A stretch of DNA of 64,000 nt from Rutstroemia sp. NJR-2017a BVV2 (taxonomy: Eukaryota > Ascomycota > Leotiomycetes > Helotiales > Rutstroemiaceae). Position numbers and translations under genes: made by a program. Of the stretch, positions 35,701 to 47,924 are shown in pieces; positions within the stretch are counted from its first letter, which is position 1; each line of letters starts with the position of its first letter. The stretch is from contig NJPS01000034.1 of the NCBI GenBank assembly GCA_002946415.1, positions 372,001-436,000 on the forward strand, written 5' to 3'. A model generated the notes under the pieces. That model saw only the letters and a list, made by a program, of their open reading frames with translations. It had not been told where the DNA came from and made no database searches.

Positions 35701-38491
35701 GGATCAAGAAGTCTGGAATGAGCCAGGTCATTGCGTATGTGATAAATAACCATCTCTTGCGGCTAGCGCTGACCTTTACTTCCTCGACTTCAACCAATGT
35801 CTTCTCGTTACCCTTCTCCGCTAGTTGTTCTTTGGTGTCAAGGTTACGGAACATATCACCCTGACCAAGGGCAGAGGCACCAGCGTCAGAACGAGCATCG
35901 ATATCCTGACTACCGAAATATCCAGACTTTTTGTCTCCGTAGATGTAGGCACCAGGAGACGGTGTAAGAAGCCCCGAGGCAGATCCGGCTCCCAATAGAC
36001 GTTCCTTAGATGCAGAATAGCCGTCACCAGTGATGCCCCTTGGTTCCCCATCGTCTGATGTTGGAGCATATCTTCCAGCGACGAATCCACGCTCATTGAG
36101 CTTGGCAATCTCCGCCCAGCATCTTTCACTCAGGAAAACACCTGTGCTTCCGACCCGGGCTTCGTTGTTGGGCCATCTCTTCTCTTCAATGACTGCTTCA
36201 GACTTTTCCTTTTCGCTACCAACCAAGATGGTCTCAGTGTCGGCTAGACCAAGGAACTCGCCAAATGGAAGGAAAATGCTGAAATCGGCGTTTCGCAACC
36301 GTTGGCTAATCTCAACAATGCCAAAAGTCTGGATCTGTGTTCGGACACATTTGCTGTCGAATTGGTTGGCAATTCTGCGATCGTTGGGCTTGAGGCAGAA
36401 CACGAAGTATGGGTTGGTATTCGGTGATTTCAATGCCTTAATGACATTGTCCAGAGAAGAAAGGAACTGTGCGGCCGCACCCTGCTCGATATTGAGACCC
36501 TTTCGGGCCTTGCTTTCTTCAGCGGTATCGGTGACATCTTCAACGGAGTCCATCGCGTGTTTAGTGTCCCTACCACCGAAACGACTTGGTCTGTCACCTT
36601 TACGGCGCATTACGCTTGGTTGTCGGAGTGGTTTGGAGCTAACCTGCGCTTGCATGACGGTAGATCGTTCCTGTGGGTGCAGGATTCTGTGCAGTGCTTC
36701 TTGGCCGAATAGCTGGCTGACAAAGTCACTCTTTGTGTCGCGGATCAAGTTCATCAGATCTCCAGAAATCACTTCGCCATTCTCCTCTACAAGCCCTGAG
36801 ATAGGATACTCGACTTCCCCAGCAAAGTGCTTGACGGCAAAGCCAGCTGCGGCGTTGTGGGTTGCGAAATTGCTTCCCGGAAGCTTAGCAGTTGCACTGC
36901 TGATGGTGATGGCAGGGTTCTTGCCCTCGAAGCGCTTGCGCAAGCTCTCCAACAGCTGAGCATCGGTCTTGTGACGCTTCGTCTGGTCGTCGAGAATGCT
37001 AAGAAGGCCATTTCCATGTTTCAAGAGACACTTGACAGCATCCGAGTTGTCGAAATAGCTCGTAGCGGCAACCGTTACTTCTTCGTTCTCCAAGATGTCG
37101 GCTTGGCCTTCAAAAAAGCTTTGCAGAGTAAAGTTGTAGAGGGCTTCGTTAGCGGCATTGCTAAGAAGTTGGTCCAAGATGGAGTCAGTGGCAGGTTGTT
37201 GAGCAAATCCAGGAAAATCGACAATAGAGATTGTGTTGGCAACTGCATCCTCTGGAGCACATACTCTCTGGTTGATGTTCTCGATAACATAAGCCACGAG
37301 TAAAGAGTATAATGTTCTGGCAAGCTCATCCGCATTGCTCTTAGCACCCTTAGGATCAAGCATAACAGTCACTCTCTCCCGCTGGAGAATCTTGGTCTTG
37401 TAACCCAATGTTGTCTGTAAATCAGCTGCTCCGACACCCAAGAATGCTGCAATTATTCCTAAAACGTCCTTGTTCTTCACAGCCGTGACGGTTTGGCCTC
37501 CCTCATGAGAATATCCACCACTATCGTCCCCAAATGCGGTGGTATCATTGGCTGTTTCAAACTCAAGTTGACCGATGTGGAGAATCGCAGCCAAGATCTG
37601 GCAGATTTCGGCAATCTCACTTCTTGGGAATTCGAGCTTTCTCAAAGCTGTTTTAAACAACTGGAACCCTTCCGCATCGTTGATTCCGACCTTCAGTTGG
37701 GTTGGGTGTCCAAGGTAACGCCATCTCTTCTGACCCCCAGTAGATTGCCGGTTTCCAGCGCCTCCGGGAACAGTGTCGGAGATAGATGAATCCAAGCCTA
37801 AATGCGTCTTTTCAGCAGCGCTGGTACCTGCTAGTAGATAATACAGCACATGGAAATTTCTCTCTCCGGTGGGTACAGTCGCTACTCGACTACGCTCTAA
37901 TCTGTGGTCAAGAAGTTTACCACCCACCAAGGTCGGGTTCACTGTTGACGAAGTGTCATATTGTAACTCGTAAAACAAACCGGCCTTCGAAGCTGTCGGG
38001 GTCGTAGCAGTTTTGGTCGTGGTAAGTGTATCGAAGACATATGCAGCAAGGGAAAGTTTCGTCGAGAGCGGTGTTCCGGATTTGCTGAGCAGGGCGGATA
38101 GCAAATGAGATCGAATCGTTGTTTTGCCTGATCCTGATTCTCCTCTGTTTACCCCAATTAGTTTTTTCCATAGAGATACAGAAGCCCCAGCTTACAAAAA
38201 TATCACGGCTTGATTCTCCGTTCGTGCTCCAAGTCTCGTATATGCCTTGTCCGCAATCTCCTCCGCACCACCCATTGCACTCCCTTCTTTCCCGCCATTT
38301 GGACCTTTTGTAGAAGAAGAATATGTGTTGAGGGATATTAAAGCATGAGAAGATAACTCAGCTGTCGGCAGGGAAACATGAAATCGACTGGCAAGATGTG
38401 CGGTAAGATGCGTATCTGATTGTAAGTGAGCAGGCAACGCAGGGAGGGATGGCTGAGAATGTGCTCCGCTGCTTGGATTATTCAGAGCCAT
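32737..38491 (-). CDS. csmA: class V chitin synthase with myosin motor-like domain
   Basis: Polymerises UDP-GlcNAc into chitin at the plasma membrane. The myosin-like head helps tether or deliver it at hyphal tips. Exons on the minus strand are 38491-38196, 38144-32827 and 32768-32737, giving 1881 aa. The head has an intact P-loop at residues 100-107 (GESGSGKT) and [16 protein letters not shown] actin-side sequence. Two hydrophobic segments and a cytochrome-b5-like region ([15 protein letters not shown]) follow. The GT2 chitin synthase domain comes next, with [44 protein letters not shown] and the catalytic QRRRW at 1566-1570. Three or more further helices and a DEK_C-like C-terminal domain ([13 protein letters not shown]) complete it. 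The first intron (51 bp) lies immediately before the P-loop. The last exon encodes only TEALLSGQL plus part of an Ala codon. It is divergent to the gene at 41381. Confidence 0.97.
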
Positions 38492-41380
38492 GTTGATGTA
38501 GTTGTTTGAGGGTCGAAACCCTGATTAACTGATATGTTTTCTCAATGCTCGATTCAATGGATTAATCAGCCCGGTAGGTAGATGTGCCTCTCGGTCAGTC
38601 GATATGAGCGAGACTTCAACGCGTTTGATGCAATGTCGGTGGCTCCCAGTAACGAAGGGGTGGTGTTTAGGGGTTCTTCAGAACGAACGGGTCTACCAAA
38701 AACAGATTAAAGTAGTGAGTGAAATACTCTTTGCAGAAGATGGGCAAAAGCGTAAAAAGCGAATGTGTGGTTTGAAATTGACTCAAAGAGTCTCCTAAAT
38801 GAAATAGAATGGAATGAATATGGGATGGCGTTTGTGCTTGAGAGGGGAAAGAAGTTGTGAATATCTTCCTCCAGAAATCCCATCAACACACCTTATTACC
38901 CAGCAGGTTAGAGTAGGAGTAAATTGTTTATGGCAGAGCGTTGTGGGACTGTTGCGGTCCCCGTATTAAAAAGGAAGCGCACCACATATTTCTCGATTAA
39001 GTTATCGCGTTACTGTACGAAGTCTGGACTATTTTAAGACTATTTTAGGAATTACCAGGATCTGCCGGCCGAAGCTGGGTTTACGGTTCTCCACACGCCA
39101 CTCCCTAACAACATGGAAAAGTCTTCTTCAAGACTTCAACACGAGAAAATATTACCACAGCCTCACTCCATCCCCGTTGTCCGACAGTCAAGTCAAGGCA
39201 CGTGCAAGGGTAGGGGAAGAGAAAAGCCGACCTCGAATCTTCCAAAAAGCTTCTTCTACCTTTTCCAGACTTTCGATTGATCGATGTTGATAGTTGATGG
39301 CTGGTCCACTTTTTGAGCAGAAATTCCAACATTCACTGCACATCACAAAGTGGCAATGCAATGCGTTGGAACTTGGATGCTTAGAAGCTGTTGGTGATAG
39401 GCTTCCCAAGTACGAAGCAGGAGCCTTAGTAGCCTTTTGAGTACGAGGTGACAAAGTTTAGTACAGAGTACGAGGTGATGGGTGATGGGTGATGGATGAC
39501 ACCATGTTGGCATGCTCATGCGCATCATATTTACGGTGACAGTTGTGTCCTCGAGCCTTGAACACGATATTTTCCTCTCCTCTGACCTCTCTTTCTGTCC
39601 CAGAACGCTCAAGAGTATAGGTTGTGTTTCTTTTGATGAATAGTATGCGACTATAGATTTCTTCTTCAGGAGTAACAGATATCGGTGAAGAGCAATACAG
39701 ACTCGAACCCCCTCTCCCCTCACTTCACTACATTGACTTACCCTACCGCCGATATGTACTGAGCAGCACTGTGTATCAACTTATCAAGAGGATCTTCCGT
39801 TAAGATCGTCCTATTCGCGTTTAACGTTGGCCGCTGTCTGCTGCTCACTTATGTTGAATCTACAAGTACGGAGCCCTGTGGAGATGGGGTTGGGTAGTCT
39901 AAAGTTAATTGATATCCCGAGAAGACGCGACCGGAAAGAATTGGCCGCCAGACTGGAGCACTGGAGCGGAGCAGTAAAAATGGGATAGGTGTATGAACCT
40001 GTGTGAACCTGGGAATGATCCGCAATTCCTACTCAGGCAGCCGCTTCCTTGCGAATACCGAGTAAAAGACGTAGAGATTGATACAGATATTAGGACTTTT
40101 CATGGATATCTACTTCATACTTCAATGCAAGGTTAAGGTTATGCTTCCTATGCTGTGGTGCTTTACCCGCAAATCTTTGCCCCTATCCATCGATTAGCGC
40201 TTTGTGAAGAGTGCTCCCTATTCCTTCTCGGTACTTGGTGCCTTGTACATGATGGAAAATTACAGAACGCAGGGACTGCCCAACTATTCGAAAGGGGAGA
40301 CTGTAAAAAGACTTTTAGTTAACTTAATAGCTTGATGTCTTACCAGAAACACACCTACATCTTAGTCTTCCGTAGCTTAAGGACGGAAGTGCGGTGCTAG
40401 GATGGGATTGACATACATTAGATCTTGATACTTAAAATAAACTAGGTTGTCGCCGGTTTAAAGCACCTTGAGCACTTCGTACAACTTCATTAGCAAAGAG
40501 CAACCAATAGCTGACTCTTTACTGTTCCTGCCACCACAATTGCACAGGAGCGTATACATAACATTACATAAATTGTTCGACCTCCGCTCTCTCTTTGTCT
40601 GTACGAGCGTTGAGGCTTGTGGCAACAACACAGTTCACCCTTCTGCATCTCCACTTCCTCCAAGAAGAGAATCTAAAGCGGCACCGGATACCCAAAACAA
40701 GTCTCGTATTGTTTACTCTCGTTACTCGCTTTTGTCCCGATACACGGCTTAGCAATAACAACATCCCTGAAGGGGGTTCAGCGGCTTTTCGCCTTTTTGT
40801 CTCTCATGGTGTCTGGAGCTCACCGTAATCCAAATAATAGGGCAATTTATTCATTCAGTCATTCATTTGGGGATCGGTGGATTATCCGTATTTTGGCAGG
40901 CAAAGCAAAAGGGAAGATTTGTTGGTATGAAGAAGCATTCCATGATCTTCAAAATATCTTCCAGATTTCCGAATTTCTGATCCCCATCTCTTTGCTACCA
41001 ATTTTATGTCAACTTTATTCACCTCATTCGTTTGGTGAATCTCTCTTCGAATTCTGTTTACTGCTCTATTCATTTTAATACATCCATCAACCCAAACCTT
41101 CGTTACTCTTCGCCCTCTGCAGCAAGCCCAGTCAGTTGCTCGGCGACCAACCACCGACCCCCAGAATAGGAGAACAACATTCAATCAATTGCCAGAATAT
41201 CCATTTTGACTCATCCATAACGCGTTGACTGAAGTCTTTCCATATCATTCGAAGCAGAAAGTCAACAGAGGAGTCGATCTTCTGACTTGGAGAAACCAGA
41301 ATTTACAGAACCTCAAAAATCAATAATAGCAAGGTCTACAACCGCAGTGAGGGAGGAAAACCCTCCAACCCAACCGCACG
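38492..41380. promoter_or_regulatory. shared divergent upstream region of the two chitin synthase genes
   Basis: 2.9 kb between the two start codons, with no supported gene inside. It contains GATGGGTGATGGGTGATGGATGA-type short direct repeats at about 39475-39500 and several AT-rich blocks. Toward the plus-strand gene there is a long A/C-rich probable 5' leader (about 41200-41380). Head-to-head placement suggests common regulatory sites, but I cannot point to a specific factor-binding site. Confidence 0.55.
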
Positions 41381-44300
41381 ATGGCGGGCAATAATCGTAT
41401 GTCGGCATACTCAATGACTTCTTCGGCCCAAGGAGTTGGTCGAAACTTTCTTTCCGCCCAACAACCCACCCAGGTTTCCACCACTACTCTCCTGAATGCC
41501 ATTCATCACATCTACACATCGGGTCAACCATATCGATTAGATACTAGCAGCAGTCTGGTTGTGAATACTTGGTTGACAGCGGCACAACCGGACCATGAAG
41601 GAAGAACCGGCGGTACGGTGGATTCTGCGTTAGCCGCGCGAGCTTGGGAACATGCTCGACGTCGTGCAGAGGATGGATGTATTGTGTTAGGGTACGTTTG
41701 GAAGTCGTACTTGACAAAGTTAATGCTAACAAGTTTGTAGTTCCCTCCACGAATCTACACCTTCCCTTCTAGCACCATTCCTCGGCACCCTTCCTCTTTC
41801 CATTCCACCATCTCTTTATACCGCCCTTGCAGTTTTACGTCCATTTATCCACTGCGTTTCCCCGCAGAACCCATCTACCCCACGACAGTCGGCTCTGGGT
41901 GTTACTCTTACGCTTTCGCTTGGTGGGAACTTGACTGCTGCTTCGGTAGCATTGTCTGAAGGTGGAATTGATACTAAAAAGGGACTTCTTAATATACCAG
42001 CGGAGCCTGGATATCGCGCTTTCGACGTCTTTTATTACCTTCTGACATCAGCCTCGACGCCTGCTGAACGAGAGTTCTTAGGCCTGAAGCAAGCATCGTC
42101 GTATGCTTTACTGGAGAAATCCGGCACATATGATCCCCCTTCGTACCTTCCAACCGCCGATGATGCTGCAGCAGCAGATGATTTCCGAAATTCTCTAAAA
42201 GCTATTGGAATCAAGGGCGCTGCACATAGAGACTTGATCTCCATTCTAGCAGGTCTCTTGAAATTGGGTGACACGTTGAGCTTCATTCTTGACGAGGATG
42301 CTCTGGAGGAAATCTGCGAAGATGTCGGAGGATTGCTTGGCTTGGAACCACAAGTTCTTGCCAAACAATGCAGCACAACTGACCGGGAAATACTGATCGG
42401 TGGCTTGTACGAAGCTCTTGTGGACTGGGTAATTATGAAGGCCAACGAAGCCATTGCCAGTGAGATGGCTAGAACCAAAGATGGCGACTCATCAAGTGAA
42501 GGTGGACCAGGAGCTCGAACCCCCAACACGGAGGATGATAACGGTGACACTGTTTGTATAACTGTCTTGGAAATTCCAAATCCAGCCCTCGGTAAGGCGG
42601 CAGCTATGCGAGGTGTTTTTGACGACACTCAAGGAATCAATGCCGAGATGAAAGAGGATGGTGTGGAAGTAGTCACTGTAGGCTCATCCGTTATCCGAGA
42701 GATGCAAAATGCAGTAGCGGACGTTGCCCCGGATCTCGGTATTATGACTGGACCTCTGGGGAAAGAGCGCGAACACGAACTAGAAAAGCGTACGACAGTT
42801 CTGGAAAAGGTTGGACACGAAGGTGAAGATGATGGATTCCTCAAAAAGCTTCTATTCCCAGTTGCTGGTGAAGGAATTCATCTTGGTCGTAATGGCCGCA
42901 TTGATTTACCAGGTGTTCTCGGCAGCAGCCGTGTTTGGTACCACTTGTCGTTGCACCCAACAGATGACTCCCCTGCAACATTGGCTTCTCTCCCATCTAC
43001 AACATCCGCTTGGTCTGCGGGCACAGTCTCGCGCCAATTGCGAGCATGGCATTTACCAGATTGGGCCAACCGACGGAATAAGAACCTGGACTTCACAGCA
43101 GATTTCGATTTCGAGGAATTCGTCCAACGTTATGCACCTCTTGGCTGCCAAGACGGTCGAGATGGCATTGAAAGCTGGGTTATGGAACGTGGCTGGAGCA
43201 ATGGCGAAGTCGTGATCGGCAAAGAGCGAATTTGGATTCGCGAGACTGCATGGTGGGAAGCTGAAAGTATGCTTGACCTCAAGCCTACTGCAGAAGAATA
43301 TGGAGGTATGGGAGGCATGGGAGGCATGGGAGGCATGGGGGGCATGGGGGGCATGGGAGGCATGCTTGGAACTGACAACATGGCAACTGGGTACTCCGCA
43401 AATACTAATGGAAGCGGTTTCTTCCCTCCGATGAACGAGCTAACCCCGAACGCAAGCCATGAAGGCCTTCTTGGAAACCGCAACTCCGCGAATGTTGCTC
43501 GCAGCGCCCTCGGCGCCCCCACCATTGCACCATCGAGAATGGTTAGCAACGGTGATTATGGACTTGGTTTCAAGGGTGACGACATGAAGGGGCAGGTTTA
43601 CTACACCAACGAGAATGGAGAGTTCGTGAACGATCCTGAAGGAGGCGAACCCAAGCACTTGGCAACAGAGACAGTGTCAAGAAGTCGTCGTATTTGGGTT
43701 GCCGTAACCTGGGCACTCACTTTCTGGATTCCCTCGCCCATTCTTTCGTTCATTGGTCGTATGAAGCGACCTGATGTGCGTATGGCTTGGAGAGAAAAGC
43801 TTGTTTTGTGTTTCGCAATCCTCTTCTTGAACGCCCTGGTCATTTTCTGGATTATCCTATTTGGCAAACTCTTGTGTCCAAACTCCGACAAAGCATGGGA
43901 TGCAAAAGAACTTGCTACTCATCAGGGAAATAATGATTTCTGGGTCGGTATTCACGGAAGAGTCTATGACATCTCCAAATTCTGGAAACTACAGCACAGT
44001 GATACCTCCATCGAAACATCTTCCGATTACATGCAACCCCTTGCCGGCCTCGTCCTCGACAACTATTTCCCACCGCCATTGACTGTCGCTTGCCCGGGCT
44101 TGGTCACCGATTACACCCTGGTACTTCAGAATAACAACACAGTCGACAATTCTTACGCGGTCCATACTTCTGGAAATCTTTCAGCCTACACTTCAAGTAA
44201 ACTCTACCAGTGGAATTGGTATGCCGATATCTTCACGCCTAAAATTAAGGAATACTACCATGGCGACCTTGTTACCAAGCAAAGTAAGATCGAAAGTCAA

Positions 44301-46823
44301 GGTCAGAATGAGGCTCATTACTGGGTCATACTGAAAGGAAAGCTTTACGACTTTACCAATTACTACTACACTTTGGATCTGTACGATAACCTTGCGACTT
44401 ATGAATTCCTCGACCCAACCGTCCAACAAATGATTACAGAGAACCCCGGATTGGACATCACCAGCAAATGGAATGACAACTTCAATAAGGCCAACGCCTC
44501 TTATCAGGTTGATCTCCTGAACAACCTGAACTGCTTCAACAACATGTTTTACGCTGGTATTCCTGATTTCAGAGATTCCGTCCGGTGTCAAATCAACAAT
44601 TACATCCTGCTCGCTTTTACAATCCTCCTTTGTTCCGTCATTATTGTCAAATTCGTGTCTGCTCTTCAATTTGGTTCTAAACGTCGTCCATCTCCACAAG
44701 ACAAGTTCGTTATTTGCCAGGTACCAGCTTATACTGAGGGTGAAGACTCCTTACGCAAAGCATTGGATTCTCTAACCGCCTTACAATATGACAACAAGAG
44801 AAAGCTTATCTGCGTCATTTGCGACGGTATGATTGTTGGAGGTGGTAACGATCGACCAACGCCGAAGATTGTTCTCGATATCCTTGGAGTAGACCCGAAG
44901 ATTGACCCCCCGGCACTGCCATTTAGGGCTGTTGGAGAGGGCAACGAGCAACTCAACTACGGTAAAGTCTATTCTGGATTGTACGAATTCGAAGGAAATG
45001 TCGTCCCGTATCTTGTTGTCGTCAAGGTTGGAAAAGAGTCCGAACAGCGAAAGTCAAAGCCCGGTAACCGTGGTAAACGTGATTCTCAAATTCTCCTCAT
45101 GAGTTTCCTCAATCGCGTCCATCACAGAGCGCCAATGAACCCACTTGAATTGGAGATGTTCCACCAGGTCAACAATATTATCGGTGTCGATCCGGAACTT
45201 TACGAATACCTGCTTATGATTGATGCCGACACGAGTGTCAAGGAAGATTCCCTCAACCGTCTTGTGGCTGCTTGTGCAAACGACGCCAAAATCGCTGGTA
45301 TCTGCGGAGAAACTAGTCTTGAAAATGAAGAACGTTCTTGGTGGACTATGATCCAGGTTTACGAATACTACATCTCGCATCACTTGGCAAAAGCTTTCGA
45401 ATCACTTTTCGGCAGTGTCACCTGTTTGCCTGGTTGGTAAGTTACTATCCATACGCCTCCTCTATTACATTATACTAATCACTCCACCAGTTTCACCATG
45501 TATCGTCTTCGCACCGCTGATAAGGGCAAGCCTTTGATCATCTCCGACAAGATTATCGAAGAATATAGTGATTGCGTTGTTGACACCCTACACAAGAAGA
45601 ATCTTTTGTCTCTCGGAGAAGATCGTTTCTTGACAACTCTCATGACCAAACACTTCCCATATATGAAATACAAGTTCATCCCGGATGCATACGCTAGCAC
45701 TGCTGCACCTGAAACCTGGAGCGTTCTTCTATCCCAAAGAAGACGTTGGATCAATTCCACAATTCACAATCTTGCGGAATTGGTTTGGCTTCCTGAGATG
45801 TGTGGATTCTGTTGTTTCAGTATGAGATTCGTCGTCTTCATCGATCTCTTCGGTACAATTATTCTTCCATCAACTGTCGTCTATCTTGGATACCTGATTT
45901 ACAAAGTTGCAACTCATCAAGGTCAATTCCCTCTTATTTCCATTATTATGATCGCGGGTACATACGGTCTTCAAGCTTTGATCTTTATCCTTAAGCGCAA
46001 ATGGCAACACATTGGGTGGATGTTCATTTATCTCCTCGCCTTCCCGATCTACTCCTTTGTCCTACCCGTCTACTCTTTCTGGAACCAAGACAACTTCTCA
46101 TGGGGTAACACTCGTATTGTCATCGGAGAGAAGGGTGACAAGCAAATTGTGGCTGTTGATGACGGTGAAGGCTTTGATCCAAGATCCATTCCTTTGCAAC
46201 GGTGGGACGACTATGCACTCGCCAATAACCTTCCTGGACGTCGTGGTGTACCTGAAAAGGCATACGATACCTATGAAGATCAATACGAAATGGATGACAT
46301 GAAGTCAATGTACTCTTCCGTCAAGCCGGCTTCCACCATCCTCACTGGAATGCCCGGACGTGGACCATACATGCCTCCTCAATCCCCAGGTTACAACCGT
46401 CAATCAATGTACTCCGTCAACCAATACACAGATCATCCTCTTCGCAACCAATCTGCCATGTCTTTCCGCAACAACGACCGTTCTGCATCTCCCTACCAAG
46501 ATCACCCAGGCCAACAACGCTCTTCGGTCATGATGCATCAATCCCGCTCGTCAATCGGTTTCACCGGTGGAGCTCGTCCAGCACTCGGTGCAGATTCCAG
46601 ACCTGTCAGCGGGTTCGATTTCTCAAGAGGACCTGGTGCTGCCGGTCCGGATGACATGGCGATCGTAGAAGCCATTCAGAGTTGTTTGAGGGAAGTGGAT
46701 TTGGATAACGTTACGAAGAAACAGGTTAGAGCGTTGGTGGAACAGAGGCTGCAGACAGAGTTGGTGGGAGAGAGGAGAACGTTCTTGGATAGGACTATTG
46801 ATAGTGAGTTGGCTAATATGTAA
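41381..46823 (+). CDS. csmB: second myosin-like-domain chitin synthase (CsmB type, class VI/VII)
   Basis: A partner chitin synthase of the CsmB type. Exons are 41381-41691, 41741-45436 and 45491-46823, giving 1779 aa; introns are 49 and 54 bp. The myosin-like head is shorter than in the neighbour, and the P-loop position reads [10 protein letters not shown] instead of [10 protein letters not shown], so nucleotide binding is unlikely. Seven GGM repeats (43302-43364) sit in the linker after the head. Then come two hydrophobic segments, a cytochrome-b5-like region ([13 protein letters not shown]) and the GT2 domain with [44 protein letters not shown] and QRRRW at 1418-1422. Membrane helices follow, then a Gln/Pro/Ser-rich tail and a DEK_C-like end ([13 protein letters not shown]). 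The catalytic half is complete, so it should be an active synthase. The second intron splits the Cys codon in LPGC, with no counterpart in the neighbour. Confidence 0.96.
43302..43364 (+). repeat. in-frame 9-bp minisatellite encoding (GGM)7
   Basis: Seven tandem copies of GGAGGYATG/GGNGGCATG lie within the CsmB-type chitin synthase linker and encode Gly-Gly-Met repeats. Copies differ only at one or two positions, so the tract is likely to vary in number between strains. Confidence 0.9.
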
Positions 46824-47924
46824 ATGGGAGTGGGTCGGTGGGGGATGCACAAAATGGAGGAGATGAGATGGTTGGGATGAGATGTGATGCTTTGGGAGCT
46901 CCAGGGCGGATTGGAAACTTGTAGATCTGTTTTTTAGCATTTGCGCGGAGGGGAACAAAGATTTAAGTGTTGCAGTTGAATATTTTGATATGGGCGTCTG
47001 CATTGGGAGGTTGGTTAAAGAAAGGGAGGGTTAATGGATTTTATTTTACTTTTACTATGTCGTTCGTTTACTGCCTGCTATTGCTGTAGGGAGAAGGAAA
47101 AAGGATTTGTTGTGAGATGGGTGAGATGAGATGGTGGTTTAATATGGTTTTTTGTGAAATAACTTGAGCTGTGTTGGCACAGATGATACTTTCTTTTTTC
47201 AGATGAGATTAAGTGGGATGAGATAGGTTGGTTGGGAGGGATAGGGGTAAATAACAATGAACACTTACTTCTAATAAGTTGTCGGAATTGCGGATGGAAT
47301 GTGAGTGAAGATCTTGATTGCTGTTGGTGATTTATGTTTTTAGTAAGGAGGGAGGGGAGTTTCTTTACCGTTTGGTTGACTAGAGGAGGGTTCAGGGTTC
47401 AAGCCGTCCTACACACTCACTCACTCACTCACTGGCTGGCTGGCTGGTCTTGGCTGTGATCGTTTGTTGCGTTATGGTTTTCATAGTGGTTGAGGGCATT
47501 GGATCGGAAAGTAGGTGGGCATATATGTTGGAAGGAAGCACTGTATCACCATCTCCGCGGCATTCAAGAAACAAGTAAGATTACGATACAAGTCCAAGTC
47601 ATACATTCATTCATTCCATCCTAGTGTTTTTATATCATTTATTCCTTTCTTTCCATCCTTCCATCCAGCCATTTCGTTCGTTCATCATACTACTTACTAC
47701 CTACCATCTTGGGGTAGATCGTGCCTATTTACAGTTGTACATTGCACGCATGTATGCCGAAGGAGATGTGATCAGAGAATACAATACCAATGATCCATCT
47801 ATCTCCCCGGTTTATCCATCCCAATGCATCAGTATCATCCACATCCACATCCACATCCACCGTCTCTGATCCCTCATATACGAAGATGACTTTCTAACTT
47901 CATACCTCGTCATCAATGATTCAC
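46824..47924. other. convergent intergenic region between chitin synthase and MDV1
   Basis: 1.1 kb, G/T-rich on the chitin synthase side. It includes a microsatellite at about 47415-47447, (CACT)n running into (GGCT)n, and an ATCCACATCCACATCCACATCCAC hexamer-like repeat near 47835-47858. No gene is supported. Confidence 0.55.
47415..47447. repeat. compound tetranucleotide microsatellite (CACT)n(GGCT)n
   Basis: About five CACT units are followed directly by about three GGCT units in intergenic DNA. This is a plain simple-sequence repeat and a possible length marker. Confidence 0.85.

Noticed and set aside
36030..36959. 309-codon plus-strand open frame
   Set aside because: It lies wholly inside the class V chitin synthase on the opposite strand, has Ser/Leu-rich shadow composition and no family similarity.
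39690..39720. GGTTCGAGTC-like string suggesting a tRNA T-arm on the minus strand
   Set aside because: Flanking bases do not form the T-stem or acceptor stem, and no anticodon arm is visible upstream.
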